A stretch of DNA of 64,000 nucleotides from UBA4582 sp047629195 (GTDB taxonomy: Bacteria > Pseudomonadota > Gammaproteobacteria > Pseudomonadales > Azotimanducaceae). This document shows, piece by piece, positions 15,611-25,499 of the stretch. The notes beneath the pieces are model-generated. The model was not told the DNA's origin. It was given only the letters and a program-made list of their open reading frames with translations, and searched no databases. The stretch spans positions 18,610 to 82,609 of the forward strand of contig JBLHWY010000008.1 in the NCBI GenBank assembly GCA_047629195.1, written 5' to 3'. Made by a program: the position numbers and the translations under genes. The number at the start of each line of letters is the position of its first letter. Position 1 is the first letter of the stretch.

Positions 15611-17875
15611 ATGCTCGATATTCTGAGACGGGTCATACAGGAGGTGAATGCCGCCCGAGACTTGACCAGTGCGTTGAACATTATTGTCGATCGTGTTCAG
15701 ACAACAATGGGGACCCAGGCATGTACTGTCTACCTCAAAAATGAAGATGACAGTCGATATGTTTTCATGGCGACACGAGGTCTCAATCAAAGTGCAGTAG
15801 GATCGGTGTCATTAAGTGTCGATGAGGGTTTGGTCGGATATGTCGGTCAACGCGTGGAACCGGTAAATCTTGAAAATGCGACGAGACACCCGAGGTATCT
15901 GTTTGTTGAAGCGGTTGGTGAGGAGCCTTTCAAAGCATTCTTGGGCGTGCCGATCATTCATCACCGTAAGGTGCTTGGTGTTCTCGTTGTGCAGGATGAG
16001 AAAGCCAGGCGATATGATGAAAGTGAAGAGGCTTTTCTTATTACACTGTCGGCGCAACTTGCTGGCGTGATTGCGCATGCAGAAGCGACCGGGGCTTTAA
16101 TCGTTGTTACAGATTCTGCGAGCCTACCTGCTAGGAAGTTTAGGGGTAAGGTTGGTGCGCCTGGCATTGCTTTAGGTACAGCTGTAGTGGTCTACCCTGA
16201 GGCCAATCTGAATACCGTTCCGGAACGTAAGAATTCTGATGTTGATGCTGAATTGATACTATTCAGGATCGCGATAAATGAGGTTCGGGATGAAATACGT
16301 AGTATGGGCGTTAAGCTCTCTGACCGTTTAAAACCTGAAGAACTAGGCCTTTTTGAAGCCTATCTGCACATGTTGGATGATACTGCGATTGCCGGCGAAG
16401 TCGAGAAACTGATTCAGGAAGGACATTGGGCACAGGGCGCTTTGCGACGAGTCATTGAGCTTTACGTCGCAAATTTTGATGCCATGGATGATTCTTATCT
16501 GCGCGAACGTGGGACCGATGTTCGGGATCTTGGTCAGCGAGTACTCGCAAAGTTACAGTTTTCTACCGGTGGTCGGAAGACCTATCCGAAAAACACGATT
16601 CTAGTGGGTGAGGAATTGACGCCTTCAATGTTAGCGAGTGTTCCTCGGGATTGCCTGAAGGGTCTTGTCACGGTTAAGGGTTCGGGTAGTTCGCACGTTG
16701 CGATTCTCGCGAAAGCAATGGGTGTTCCTTCTGTCATGGGAGCAGAAGATTTACCTATCGAATTGTTGGAAGAAAAACCACTCATTGTTGATGGGCTTGA
16801 AGGTCAGGTTATAACCCATCCCGATGCAGACCAGATCAGATTCTACAAAGGTTTGATCAAAAAAGAAGAGGCGCTGATTGAGGGTCTTGAGGAATTGAAG
16901 ACATTACCTTGTAGAACGCTTGATGGTCATCGAGTCAGGCTATGGGTAAATACTGGATTGATGACCGATGCTGCAAAGTCTTTAGACCGAGGTGCCGAAG
17001 GCGTCGGCTTATATCGGACAGAAGTACATTTCATGATGAAAGATCGTTTCCCGACGGAAGAAGAGCAGAAGGATATCTACCGGGAACATCTACAAGCTTT
17101 TTCTCCTAAGAATGTGACCATGCGGACATTAGATATTGGTGGCGACAAGGCGTTGAGCTATTTTCCTATCAAAGAAGCAAACCCATTTTTAGGCTGGCGC
17201 GGTATTCGCGTAACGCTTGACCACCCTGAGATCTTTTTAGCCCAGGTAAGGGCGATGATCCGCGCAAACGAAGGGGTGGGCGCTTTTTTAAGGATTATGC
17301 TGCCTATGGTGAGTAGCGTGTCCGAGGTAGATGAGGCTAAGCTATTGATTGCTCAGGCCTATCGAGAATTGCTAGAAGAGGGTAGAAAGGTTGAGATGCC
17401 AGCAGTAGGTGTCATGATCGAGGTTCCTTCGGCGGTATATCAAGCCAAAGACATTATTAAAAGAGTCGACTTTCTTTCAGTGGGCAGCAACGACCTTATT
17501 CAGTACATGTTAGCTGTCGATAGGAATAATGCTCAGGTTGCCGAGCTTTATCAAGAGTATCACCCTGCGGTACTGAGAGCGTTGAAACAGGTTGTTGAGG
17601 CAGCGCATGGGGAGAACAAGCCGCTAGGTATTTGTGGCGAGATGGCCGGCAATCCCTCAGCGGCTATTTTGCTCACAGCGATGGGATACGATGTACTTTC
17701 AATGAACTCTACTAATCTGCTCTTGGTAAAATTAGCAATCAGGAGTTTTGACATGTCAAAGGCAAAGCGAATCTTGAACAAGGTGTTAAAGATGGATAAC
17801 GCCAAAGAAATAAAATCCTACGTAGATGGGCAGATGCGCAAAGCGGGTCTGGGCAAAATCATCAGAACTCATTAG
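15611..17875 (+). CDS. ptsP: Phosphoenolpyruvate-protein phosphotransferase PtsP (EI-Ntr)
   Basis: First enzyme of the nitrogen-related phosphotransfer chain (PtsP to NPr to EIIA-Ntr), cytosolic, 754 residues. An N-terminal GAF domain (about 1-165) is followed by the PEP-utilising enzyme I module: phosphohistidine His362 in GSGSSHVAILAKAMG, then the PEP-binding barrel with GVGLYRTEVHFM and SVGSNDLIQYMLAVDR. ATG 15611 follows the rppH TAG directly, as is common in gammaproteobacteria, so the two are likely translated from one mRNA. Confidence 0.95.
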   Translation: MLDILRRVIQEVNAARDLTSALNIIVDRVQTTMGTQACTVYLKNEDDSRYVFMATRGLNQSAVGSVSLSVDEGLVGYVGQRVEPVNLENATRHPRYLFVEAVGEEPFKAFLGVPIIHHRKVLGVLVVQDEKARRYDESEEAFLITLSAQLAGVIAHAEATGALIVVTDSASLPARKFRGKVGAPGIALGTAVVVYPEANLNTVPERKNSDVDAELILFRIAINEVRDEIRSMGVKLSDRLKPEELGLFEAYLHMLDDTAIAGEVEKLIQEGHWAQGALRRVIELYVANFDAMDDSYLRERGTDVRDLGQRVLAKLQFSTGGRKTYPKNTILVGEELTPSMLASVPRDCLKGLVTVKGSGSSHVAILAKAMGVPSVMGAEDLPIELLEEKPLIVDGLEGQVITHPDADQIRFYKGLIKKEEALIEGLEELKTLPCRTLDGHRVRLWVNTGLMTDAAKSLDRGAEGVGLYRTEVHFMMKDRFPTEEEQKDIYREHLQAFSPKNVTMRTLDIGGDKALSYFPIKEANPFLGWRGIRVTLDHPEIFLAQVRAMIRANEGVGAFLRIMLPMVSSVSEVDEAKLLIAQAYRELLEEGRKVEMPAVGVMIEVPSAVYQAKDIIKRVDFLSVGSNDLIQYMLAVDRNNAQVAELYQEYHPAVLRALKQVVEAAHGENKPLGICGEMAGNPSAAILLTAMGYDVLSMNSTNLLLVKLAIRSFDMSKAKRILNKVLKMDNAKEIKSYVDGQMRKAGLGKIIRTH

Positions 17876-17923
17876 CGCTGAAACTTAAACCGGCTTTGAT
17901 CGCCTTAAGCAGTAGAGAAAACT

Positions 17924-18712
17924 ATGTGGCACTACCCTCAAATTGACCCAATCGCTATCAGTATTGGGCCCGTCAGTATTCACTGGTATGCCCTAAGTTA
18001 TCTAGTCGGGATTTCGCTGGTCTGGTGGCAGCTTGGTCGGAAAAGTAAAAGCGGCAAGTTACGTTGGACCGAAGAGCAGATCTCCGACATGGTTTTTTAC
18101 AGCATGTTTGGCGTTATTCTGGGTGGTCGAATTGGATATATGGCATTTTACGGCTGGCAGGGCGTTATCGATGATCCTCTGCGTATTGTGCGTGTTTGGG
18201 AAGGCGGCATGTCCTATCATGGAGGCATGATTGGTGTATTTCTAGCGATGTACGTATATGGCCGCAAGATAAACGCAACCTTCTTTCAACTTACTGATTT
18301 TATCGCACCGAGTATTCCTATAGCACTCGGTTGTGGACGGATCGGTAATTTTATCAATGGAGAATTACCGGGACGTGTAACCGAGGTACCCTGGGCGGCG
18401 ATCTATCCAGGAGATATCGTTGGCAGACATCCATCAAGTTTATATCAGGCACTGCTCGAAGGGCCCGTGCTCTGGATTATTCTGTGGTTGTTCACCCGTA
18501 CTTCCAGGCCGCTAATGGCGACATCGGCGATGTTTCTGGTTTGTTATGGTGGGCTTCGGTTTGCATCGGAATTCCTGCGGGAACCTGATGGTCACTTGAG
18601 TTATATTGCGTTCGATTGGTTGACCATGGGTCAACTGCTATCGAGCCCGATGATTGTCATCGGCTTTATTATTCTTTTCATGGGTTACAAAAGTTCAAAA
18701 GGTAAAACGTAA
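17924..18712 (+). CDS. lgt: Prolipoprotein diacylglyceryl transferase
   Basis: Inner-membrane enzyme that adds diacylglycerol from phosphatidylglycerol to the lipobox cysteine of prolipoproteins. 262 residues with about seven hydrophobic segments. Family signatures seen are YHGGMIGV and the phosphatidylglycerol-binding motif GCGRIGNFINGE. It follows ptsP by 48 bp, as in Pseudomonas; thyA, which usually follows lgt there, is replaced here by fabV. Confidence 0.96.
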   Translation: MWHYPQIDPIAISIGPVSIHWYALSYLVGISLVWWQLGRKSKSGKLRWTEEQISDMVFYSMFGVILGGRIGYMAFYGWQGVIDDPLRIVRVWEGGMSYHGGMIGVFLAMYVYGRKINATFFQLTDFIAPSIPIALGCGRIGNFINGELPGRVTEVPWAAIYPGDIVGRHPSSLYQALLEGPVLWIILWLFTRTSRPLMATSAMFLVCYGGLRFASEFLREPDGHLSYIAFDWLTMGQLLSSPMIVIGFIILFMGYKSSKGKT

Positions 18713-18715
18713 ATT

Positions 18716-19918
18716 ATGATCATTAAGCCAAGAATCAAAGGTTTTCTTTGCACCACTTCACATCCTGTAGGCTGCGAGAAGGATGTGGCCTTGCAAGTAG
18801 CCTATGTGAAGAGTCAAGCGCCAATCGTTAACGGTCCAAAGCGTGTACTTGTTGTTGGAGCCTCTGGCGGTTACGGCCTGGCATCGCGTATCAGTGCAGC
18901 ATTTGGCGCCGGAGCAGCAACGATAGGGGTCTTTTTTGAACGCCCATCAGTAAAAAACCGAACAGCTTCAGCTGGCTGGTATAAATCAGCTAGCTTCACA
19001 AAACTGGCAGAGCAAGAAGGGCTATATGCCAAAAATCTCAACGGTGATGCCTTCTCGACAGAGTTGAAAACAGCAACTATAGATCTTATTAAAGAGGATC
19101 TTGGTCAGATAGATATGGTTGTGTATTCGGTAGCTGCACCTGCGCGCCAGATGCCAGACGGCGAATTAGTTCGAAGTACACTAAAACCTATCGGAGAACC
19201 GTTTGAAGGTTCAACGATCGACATCAATACTTCTGAGATAAGGACGATAGCCCTCGAGCCCGCAAGTGTCGAAGAAGTTAACGATACAGTGAAGGTGATG
19301 GGAGGTGAAGATTGGGAATTATGGATCGGCGCGTTATTGGAAGCAGGCGTTCTAGCCGATGGATGTGTTACCACGAATTACACGTATCTAGGCAGTGAAG
19401 TGACATGGCCAATTTATTATCATGGCACTATCGGTAAGGCCAAGGAAGATCTTGATCGAGCTGCACTTGCCCTGCAAGAGCCAATGGCCGCTGTAAATGG
19501 GCATGCGTACGTTGCGGTCATGAAGGGGTTGATGACTCAGGCAGCCTCAGCGATACCTGGGATGTCGGTTTATTTGTCGCTACTATTTAAGATTATGAAG
19601 GCCGAAGGAACCCACGAAGGTTGTATCGAACAAACGACTAGGCTCTTTCTTACGCGGCTCTTTTCGGGCAATGCAGATGAGCTGGTGTTAGATGAGAAAG
19701 GCAGGATTCGCTTGGATGATTGGGAATTGACAAGTGAGGTTCAAGACCAGGTGAAAGAGCTTTGGAGCATCGTATCTGAGGAGAATTTGAGTGAAATTGC
19801 AGATTTTGCTGGTTACAAGGCAGCCTATTTACAGATGCATGGCTTTGATTTCGAAGATGTTGACTATGAGGCTGAGGTTGATCAAGTCGTCGACATGCAA
19901 CTTGCCTTTGGTCGTTGA
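18716..19918 (+). CDS. fabV: Trans-2-enoyl-ACP/CoA reductase FabV
   Basis: NADH-dependent enoyl reductase of fatty-acid elongation, 400 residues, much longer than FabI. It begins MIIKPRIKGFLCTTSHPVGC, a FabV hallmark. The nucleotide-binding motif is GASGGYGLASR (48-58), and the active site is Tyr234-x8-Lys243 in IYYHGTIGKAKED. FabV enzymes are naturally resistant to triclosan, so the organism may be too if no sensitive FabI is essential. The gap after lgt is only 3 nt, so they are likely co-transcribed. Confidence 0.96.
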   Translation: MIIKPRIKGFLCTTSHPVGCEKDVALQVAYVKSQAPIVNGPKRVLVVGASGGYGLASRISAAFGAGAATIGVFFERPSVKNRTASAGWYKSASFTKLAEQEGLYAKNLNGDAFSTELKTATIDLIKEDLGQIDMVVYSVAAPARQMPDGELVRSTLKPIGEPFEGSTIDINTSEIRTIALEPASVEEVNDTVKVMGGEDWELWIGALLEAGVLADGCVTTNYTYLGSEVTWPIYYHGTIGKAKEDLDRAALALQEPMAAVNGHAYVAVMKGLMTQAASAIPGMSVYLSLLFKIMKAEGTHEGCIEQTTRLFLTRLFSGNADELVLDEKGRIRLDDWELTSEVQDQVKELWSIVSEENLSEIADFAGYKAAYLQMHGFDFEDVDYEAEVDQVVDMQLAFGR

Positions 19919-19949
19919 TCTCACATAAGTATTAATTTTAAGATGCTCG

Positions 19950-19999
19950 CCCTGTAAGTTATTTTCCTTGTTAATTAGGGCGATAGCTTACGGGGTTTT
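19950..19999 (+). terminator. Candidate terminator after fabV with a competing stem
   Basis: CCCTGTAAG (19950-19958) pairs with CTTACGGGG (19987-19995) over nine pairs, one of them U-G, and is followed by TTTT (19996-19999). Its left arm overlaps another possible stem, CGCCCT/AGGGCG (19948-19953 and 19977-19982), so the two structures exclude each other. The 28-nt loop is long for a terminator. Confidence 0.45.
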
Positions 20000-20046
20000 C
20001 ATCCGGCGCTTACAAACAATTAGAAACTAAGTGCCATGATCGCAGC

Positions 20047-21477
20047 ATGTCATTTCCCCGTTTCGTCATTCAATTATATCGTCACTCGGTTGATCAGTAT
20101 TTCTTTAGTGGTCACTTCCTTGTTAAGGAAATCTATCTACCCAGGGTGTGTGCCTATCTTATCGCAACCCTGATTACTTATTGGGGTATCAAACCCGAAG
20201 GTCTTAATTCCAGCCAAATCGTTTTCTTGGTTTTTCTTCTGCTGTACCCACATCTCCAGTTTCTCGTTGTGTCTCTCCGCTTTAACCATGAAGGTGGTGC
20301 TCGGGCGTCGATGATCTTTGACGGGCTGATGGTCGGCGTCTTGATTGTGGCGAATCATTTTCATTTTATCGCTTCCATTAGCTTCCTAGCTTCTTTGACC
20401 ATGAGTACATTGATTATTGCGCGTTATCCTATTGTGCTTGCGAACATTGCTGGCGCACTCGTTGTCTGTTGTCTGGGGTATGGACTAGATATCGATTCGG
20501 GCTTGATTAGTCAAAGTGATGGTAAAGAAACAGCCGCGGCTGCCTTGGTACTGATTTACAGTGCGTTGGTTGCGGGACTAGGTTATCGAACCACAATGTT
20601 ATTGGGTGAAAAGAGAAAACAACTTTCGATCACAAGTAACGAGATGACGACAATTTCTGAAAAGTTACGACGTTATGTCTCGCCGCAGATATATTCTCGA
20701 ATCGCGAATCGTGTCCATGAACAAAGTGCCCGCAAGTGTTTGACAGTGTTCTTTTCAGATATCGAAGGTTTTACAGAACTTATGGATAGACTTGAGGAAG
20801 AAACTGTAACTCGAATTTTGAATGAATATCTGAACTCAATGGCTGAAATTGCGATTGAGCGTGGCGGCACAATTGATAAGTTTATGGGTGATGGGATTAT
20901 GGTTTTTTTTGGTGATCCCGCGACCGAAGGCCAGCACAAGGACGCGCTTGCATGTATAAAAATGGCCCTGGCCATGCGAGAAAAAGTGAAGCTGCTGAGG
21001 TTGAAATGGTCTGAAGAAGGAATTTTTAGTGATCTGCATGTCAGAATTGGCATCCATACCGGATTTTGTACAGTAGGCAACTTTGGTTGTGAAAGCAGGA
21101 TGGACTATACCGCGGTAGGTAGTACGGTCAATCTGGCTAGTCGACTCGAAGGCAAGGCGATGCAAGATGGGATATTGATATCGGGAGATACTTACAAGCT
21201 AGTTCATAGGGAGGTTCGAGTACATCATCGTGATCCTGTTTACCTCAAGGGTATTAAGAGAGGCATAGAGACCCACGATGTGCTCGGCTTTGACAGAAAA
21301 AATGAACGGGAAATAGGTCGGCAGGCTGCCGGTTTCACCTTGAGTCTGGACCCCACACTGATGAACTCGGCTGAGGTTAAAGCGATGCTGCATGAAACAA
21401 TAGCAACAATCGAAGCGATCGAGACCCGGCGATTAGAGAAGACTGTGGTGCTACAGATTCTAAATCGGACCACTTGA
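20047..21477 (+). CDS. Membrane class III adenylate cyclase with MASE2-like sensor (CyaB type)
   Basis: A 476-residue protein with about six N-terminal membrane helices (roughly 28-185); LLLYPHLQFL resembles the MASE2 signature. A linker (about 190-225) leads to the cyclase homology domain (about 229-425). Both metal-binding aspartates are present: Asp238 in FFSDIEGFTEL and Asp282 in KFMGDGIMVFFGD. IRIGIHTG-type and VGSTVNLASRLE segments complete the domain, so it should be active, probably making cAMP. The architecture matches P. aeruginosa CyaB. Single gene, with a terminator-like structure upstream. Confidence 0.88.
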   Translation: MSFPRFVIQLYRHSVDQYFFSGHFLVKEIYLPRVCAYLIATLITYWGIKPEGLNSSQIVFLVFLLLYPHLQFLVVSLRFNHEGGARASMIFDGLMVGVLIVANHFHFIASISFLASLTMSTLIIARYPIVLANIAGALVVCCLGYGLDIDSGLISQSDGKETAAAALVLIYSALVAGLGYRTTMLLGEKRKQLSITSNEMTTISEKLRRYVSPQIYSRIANRVHEQSARKCLTVFFSDIEGFTELMDRLEEETVTRILNEYLNSMAEIAIERGGTIDKFMGDGIMVFFGDPATEGQHKDALACIKMALAMREKVKLLRLKWSEEGIFSDLHVRIGIHTGFCTVGNFGCESRMDYTAVGSTVNLASRLEGKAMQDGILISGDTYKLVHREVRVHHRDPVYLKGIKRGIETHDVLGFDRKNEREIGRQAAGFTLSLDPTLMNSAEVKAMLHETIATIEAIETRRLEKTVVLQILNRTT

Positions 21478-21547
21478 TTTGATAGCTTGATCAGACAGGT
21501 TGGCGAGTTTTCTCGAGAATGCGTCTACGGGTAGCTCATGTTCCATG

Positions 21548-21553
21548 TATAAT
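21548..21553 (+). promoter_or_regulatory. Candidate -10 box of the hemE promoter
   Basis: A perfect TATAAT lies 43 nt before the hemE start. No good -35 box stands 16-18 nt upstream of it, so the promoter would need an activator or an imperfect -35. Confidence 0.35.
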
Positions 21554-21596
21554 CTAGCGCTTTTTCTAACACCATCTACTGTAAGGCAAATTGGTT

Positions 21597-22640
21597 ATGG
21601 ACGACGCGTTGTATAACTCTACATTTCTTAAGGCTTGTCGAGGAGAACAAACTGATTTCACGCCTATATGGCTGAATCGACAGGCGGGTCGCTACATGCC
21701 GGAATACCACCAGGTAAAAGGCAACACCAAGAGTTTGGACTTTTTTAAGACCCCTGAACTCGCAGCTAGAGCAACCTGTGACGCTCAACGTATTCTGGGG
21801 GTCGACGCTGCGATCATGTTCGCTGATCTTTTGCCTATCCTTGAGCCTATGGGTTTAGAGCTGGACTATATCCCCGGTTTTGGACCAAATTTCGCGAATC
21901 CTGTCCGTACTCACGCTGATATTGATAATCTGAAGCTAGAATCCTGCAAAGACTCAATGCCTTATATCAATGACGTTATTAAGTTGATTCGTGCTGAGCT
22001 ACCCAGTGATATTCCGCTGATTGGATTTGGTGGCGCGCCATTTACGCTCGCCTCCTATGCCATTGAAGGAAAAGGTTCTCGAAATTACGTGTTTGTAAAA
22101 CAAATGATGTATGGCGACACCGGTGCTTGGCACAGTTTAATGGAAAAAATCACGACGACAGTCATTGATTATATGAATTACCAGATTGACTCAGGGGTTC
22201 AAGCCGTACAATTGTTTGATAGTTGGGTCGGTGCTTTGTCCCCGGTTGATTATCGCGAATACGTCATGCCCCACAGCAAGAGATTGATGGATGAGATTTG
22301 TGGTCGTGTACCTGTGATTCATTTTGGTACGGGCAATCCAGCGCTTGCGCCGTTGATGGCTGAAGCCGGCGGAGATGTGCTCGCGCTTGATTGGCGAACG
22401 CCGTTGATGGAGACCTGGAATGCTACCGGAATGAAATCGGTGCAAGGAAATATGGACCCGATAGTACTCTGCGCGGACGTGGATTCAGTGAAACGTAAAG
22501 CGAAAGAAGTGCTCGACGAAGTAGGTGGAAGAGCTGGGCATATATTTAACCTGGGTCACGGCATTATTCCTGAAACCCCCGTTGAAAATGTTAAAGCGCT
22601 TGTCGATTTTGTACACGAGTATTCCGCTAGAAATTCCTAA
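21597..22640 (+). CDS. hemE: Uroporphyrinogen decarboxylase
   Basis: Converts uroporphyrinogen III to coproporphyrinogen III in haem synthesis; cytosolic, 347 residues. Conserved blocks are PIWLNRQAGRYMPEY near the N-terminus, the catalytic Asp region IMFADLLPI, GFGGAPFTLASY, and NLGHGIIPETP near the C-terminus. I chose ATG 21597 (AAGG 11 nt upstream); TTG 21591 would add two residues. Its 3' end faces that of argA. Confidence 0.96.
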   Translation: MDDALYNSTFLKACRGEQTDFTPIWLNRQAGRYMPEYHQVKGNTKSLDFFKTPELAARATCDAQRILGVDAAIMFADLLPILEPMGLELDYIPGFGPNFANPVRTHADIDNLKLESCKDSMPYINDVIKLIRAELPSDIPLIGFGGAPFTLASYAIEGKGSRNYVFVKQMMYGDTGAWHSLMEKITTTVIDYMNYQIDSGVQAVQLFDSWVGALSPVDYREYVMPHSKRLMDEICGRVPVIHFGTGNPALAPLMAEAGGDVLALDWRTPLMETWNATGMKSVQGNMDPIVLCADVDSVKRKAKEVLDEVGGRAGHIFNLGHGIIPETPVENVKALVDFVHEYSARNS

Positions 22641-22745
22641 CGGTTGATTAAACCTGCGTAAGCTCTTCAATGATCTGATGTCCTTGGTTTACGCCATGTT
22701 TGTTCAGCACGGATACTTTGAAAAGTTCATTGAATGAGGGCTGAA

Positions 22746-24038
22746 TCAGATCAGTGACATCGCAAGTAGCTTTGAATTACGTTGATAATTGTAAAGTGAC
22801 TTCCTTGATTCAGGAAGCATCTCAAGTGATTGTGCGTTAAATCCGCGCTCCAAGAACCAATGTGCAGTTTGAGTCGTGAGCACAAACAGGGTCTTAATTT
22901 CTTTGGTCTTTGCGAGCGCTATAATCTCTGCGAGCAGTAGCTCACCTCGGCTGTTGTCGCGATAGTCAGGGTGGGTCGCAAGGCAAGCTAGTTCGCCTAT
23001 CGAATCGAACGGGTACAACGCTGCGCACCCGACTATCATGCCGTCCCGTTCGCACACGGTGAAATAGTGGTGTTCCGATTCAAGCAGTTCACGAGATCTT
23101 TTTACCAGCACGCCCTTTTCTTCGAGTGGCGAGATAAGCTCAAGAATTCCGGGAATATCGGCAGCTAATGCTTGCCGTACTTGTTCGTAACTTTCCTTGA
23201 TTATCTGCGTTCCAGCGCCATCCCTTGTATAGAGTTCTTCAAGCAAAGCCCCGTCGTGCTGGTAGCTTAGTAAATGGCATCTTGAAACGCCGTTTTGACA
23301 AGCTGTTTTGGCCAGTTGTAGTTCAGTTAACTGATCGAAATCTGGGTTGTTCAACTGATCGATGGACAACTCGCTGATAGCGGTTCCCAATTGATCGATT
23401 ACGCCGTTTTTCTCAGTAAAGAAAATTAGCTTGTCGGCGTTTAATTCGATTGCGATGGTTGTAGCCATGTCGGCGGAGTCCATGCAAAACATTTCTCCTG
23501 ATAACGAATAACCGACTGGAGGTATCAGTACAACGGATGTCTCTAGTTGTTGATGAATTGCCCGAGTTGCTACGTTCCTAATCGAGCCGGTGTGGTGGTA
23601 GTCGACTCCACCAATTACCCCGAGTGGCTTGGCCTTAATAAAATTACCCGAGGTTACTAATAAATCAGAACCGTGCTGGGGGGAGTTTATCAGTCCCATA
23701 GATAATCGAGCTTCTAGTTCGGACTTTAATCGGCCAATCACTTCTTGGGCCAGAGGCAGTTGGTCAGGTGTCAAAACACTTTTACCGAGTTCGAACTCTG
23801 CGTATTCGCGGTCGCCTGATTTTTTAAGGCGGTCTTGAATCTGAGTCGAAGCACCAAAAGCTAAGACCAATCGGACGCCCAGGCTGTTAAGCAAGACAAT
23901 ATCGCTGACGATATTGGGAAAATTCCCATGGCGTAGCGCATCACAGCCTAAATGAAGGACGAAGGTCTTGCCGCGATGGGCGTTGATATAGGGAGACGAG
24001 TCCCTGAACCACTTTACATGGGGTTTATTGTCTGTCAT
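22746..24038 (-). CDS. argA: N-acetylglutamate synthase
   Basis: First step of arginine synthesis. 430 residues made of an N-terminal amino-acid-kinase-like domain (about 1-285; WFRDSSPYINAHRGKTFVLH) and a C-terminal GNAT acetyltransferase domain, where ACLATHPDYRDNSRGELLL carries the acetyl-CoA loop. This two-domain classical ArgA is normally feedback-inhibited by arginine through the kinase-like domain. It lies 43 bp downstream of argE on the same strand, as in Pseudomonas. Confidence 0.95.
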   Translation of the reverse strand: MTDNKPHVKWFRDSSPYINAHRGKTFVLHLGCDALRHGNFPNIVSDIVLLNSLGVRLVLAFGASTQIQDRLKKSGDREYAEFELGKSVLTPDQLPLAQEVIGRLKSELEARLSMGLINSPQHGSDLLVTSGNFIKAKPLGVIGGVDYHHTGSIRNVATRAIHQQLETSVVLIPPVGYSLSGEMFCMDSADMATTIAIELNADKLIFFTEKNGVIDQLGTAISELSIDQLNNPDFDQLTELQLAKTACQNGVSRCHLLSYQHDGALLEELYTRDGAGTQIIKESYEQVRQALAADIPGILELISPLEEKGVLVKRSRELLESEHHYFTVCERDGMIVGCAALYPFDSIGELACLATHPDYRDNSRGELLLAEIIALAKTKEIKTLFVLTTQTAHWFLERGFNAQSLEMLPESRKSLYNYQRNSKLLAMSLI

Positions 24039-24081
24039 GGGTTTGTCATGGGGCCGTAATGGAGGGTCAGTTAAAAAGCTG

Positions 24082-25254
24082 CTAGGTTCGCAGACAGTAC
24101 TTTTCGATTAAGCCGCGTAGTATAGCAATGCTTGGATCAAGTTGGTCCAGTGCGAGAAATTCATTAGGTTGGTGGGCCTGATCGATAGACCCTGGACCTA
24201 GTACTACGGTTTCCATCCCAAGATTCGACAAAAAAGGCGCTTCGGTGGCAAATGCAACGCTTACCGGGTCAAAGCCTGACAGCATCTGTGCGGCTGACAC
24301 TAGTGTGTCATCGCTTGAATGCTCTCTAGATTTGAATGGGGGCACGGGTGGGTGAAATAGATCTAGACTGAACTTGTATCCTTGGTCTAACAGTTTCGGC
24401 CCCAGTCGATCACTGATTTCTGCCATAATATTGGTATTGTCCATGCCGGGTAGGACACGGACGTCAAAGGCCAATTCCACGTGATCGCAAATCCGGTTGG
24501 GGTTGTCGCCACCGTGAATACAACCTAAATTTAGCGTAGGTACGTCGACTTCGAATGCGGAACTTTGATATCGGTTCGCGAGTTCAGCTCTGAATTTACC
24601 CAGCTCGCCAATGACCAGTGTTGTTGCTTCAATCGCGTTGTTGCCCAAGGCAGGGTTAGATGAATGTCCTGCGCTACCCTCAACTCTAAGGGATAGCATC
24701 ATGATACCCTTGTGCTGAAACACCGGTGCCAGCTTGGTCGGCTCGCCGATGATCGCATATCTAGCGCCTGATAACTCCGCAGCTTTGAGCGCTCTAGCGC
24801 CGCTCATTGAAGATTCTTCATCTGCTGTTGCGATAATCGTGAGGGGGTGACTCAGCTGTTGATCAAGGTAGGGTCCGAGTGCGGTGATAGCCACTGCGAA
24901 GAAGGCTTTCATATCGCAGCTACCCAGCCCGTACAGTTTGTCATCCCGCTCGGTCAAGGTAAACGGATTTGACTGCCAGAGATGTTCATCAAAGGGCACG
25001 GTATCTGAATGCCCCGAAAAAACCAGTCCGCCTTCTCCTTTGCCGAGTGTTGCAATCATATTTGCTTTCCCAGGCCGTCCTGAGATTGGCAGGATCTCTA
25101 CGCCAAATCCCAGTGGCGTTAGCCAGTTAGCAAGCTGCTCTAATACGGCCAGATTACTTTGATCAATCTCTGGGATTACGCTGCTAACAGATGGAATGGC
25201 AACGAGGGTTTGCGCCATCTCGATGAGTTTTGGAATTGTATTGGTTATGGCCAT
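24082..25254 (-). CDS. argE: Acetylornithine deacetylase
   Basis: An M20-family zinc hydrolase that frees ornithine from N-acetylornithine. 390 residues. Metal ligands and catalytic residues are visible: His82 in FSGHSDTVP, Asp114 in GLGSCDMKAF, and Glu146-Glu147 in TADEESSMSGA. ATG 25254 gives a normal ArgE N-terminus (NTIPKLIEMAQTLVAIPSV) but has no clear SD. With argA it gives two steps of the linear, acetyl-wasting route. ArgE beside ArgA suggests that acetyl recycling by ArgJ is not the only path here. Confidence 0.93.
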   Translation of the reverse strand: MAITNTIPKLIEMAQTLVAIPSVSSVIPEIDQSNLAVLEQLANWLTPLGFGVEILPISGRPGKANMIATLGKGEGGLVFSGHSDTVPFDEHLWQSNPFTLTERDDKLYGLGSCDMKAFFAVAITALGPYLDQQLSHPLTIIATADEESSMSGARALKAAELSGARYAIIGEPTKLAPVFQHKGIMMLSLRVEGSAGHSSNPALGNNAIEATTLVIGELGKFRAELANRYQSSAFEVDVPTLNLGCIHGGDNPNRICDHVELAFDVRVLPGMDNTNIMAEISDRLGPKLLDQGYKFSLDLFHPPVPPFKSREHSSDDTLVSAAQMLSGFDPVSVAFATEAPFLSNLGMETVVLGPGSIDQAHQPNEFLALDQLDPSIAILRGLIEKYCLRT

Positions 25255-25499
25255 GAGAAGCGCTCTCGTTCGCAGCAGGTGTTTGGAATGGGTGATTGTA
25301 TCAATTTCAGTGAACCCTGTACCACTGATCTGCTTTTGCTTCTGTGCTTAGCGGGACCGGTGGCTTCTGCAGAGTTTCTTCAGGATGAATTGAATAAGTG
25401 GAGGCATAGTGGAGAGCTCCATCGTATCTTCCATAAGTCTGCGCTGGTTTTGCTCAGCTCTCCAGTTTCTACCAAATGTTTGTTGTTAGGCTTATGGTT
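25255..25499 (+). other. Gap with a degenerate-looking open frame
   Basis: Between argE and the small exported-peptide gene, a forward frame stays open from 25159 to 25503. Its part outside argE (an ATG at 25288) encodes a hydrophobic run followed by FLQDELNKWRHSGELHRI, which loosely resembles the end of a periplasmic solute-binding protein. It lacks a credible SD and the acidic start is wrong for a signal peptide. A gene remnant is possible, but chance is equally likely. Confidence 0.2.

Noticed and set aside
22648..22776. Open reverse frame of about 42 codons running past the argA stop
   Set aside because: The protein-like frame (ending QGHQIIEELTQV) has no start codon or SD outside argA and is out of frame with it; chance or an old remnant cannot be told apart.
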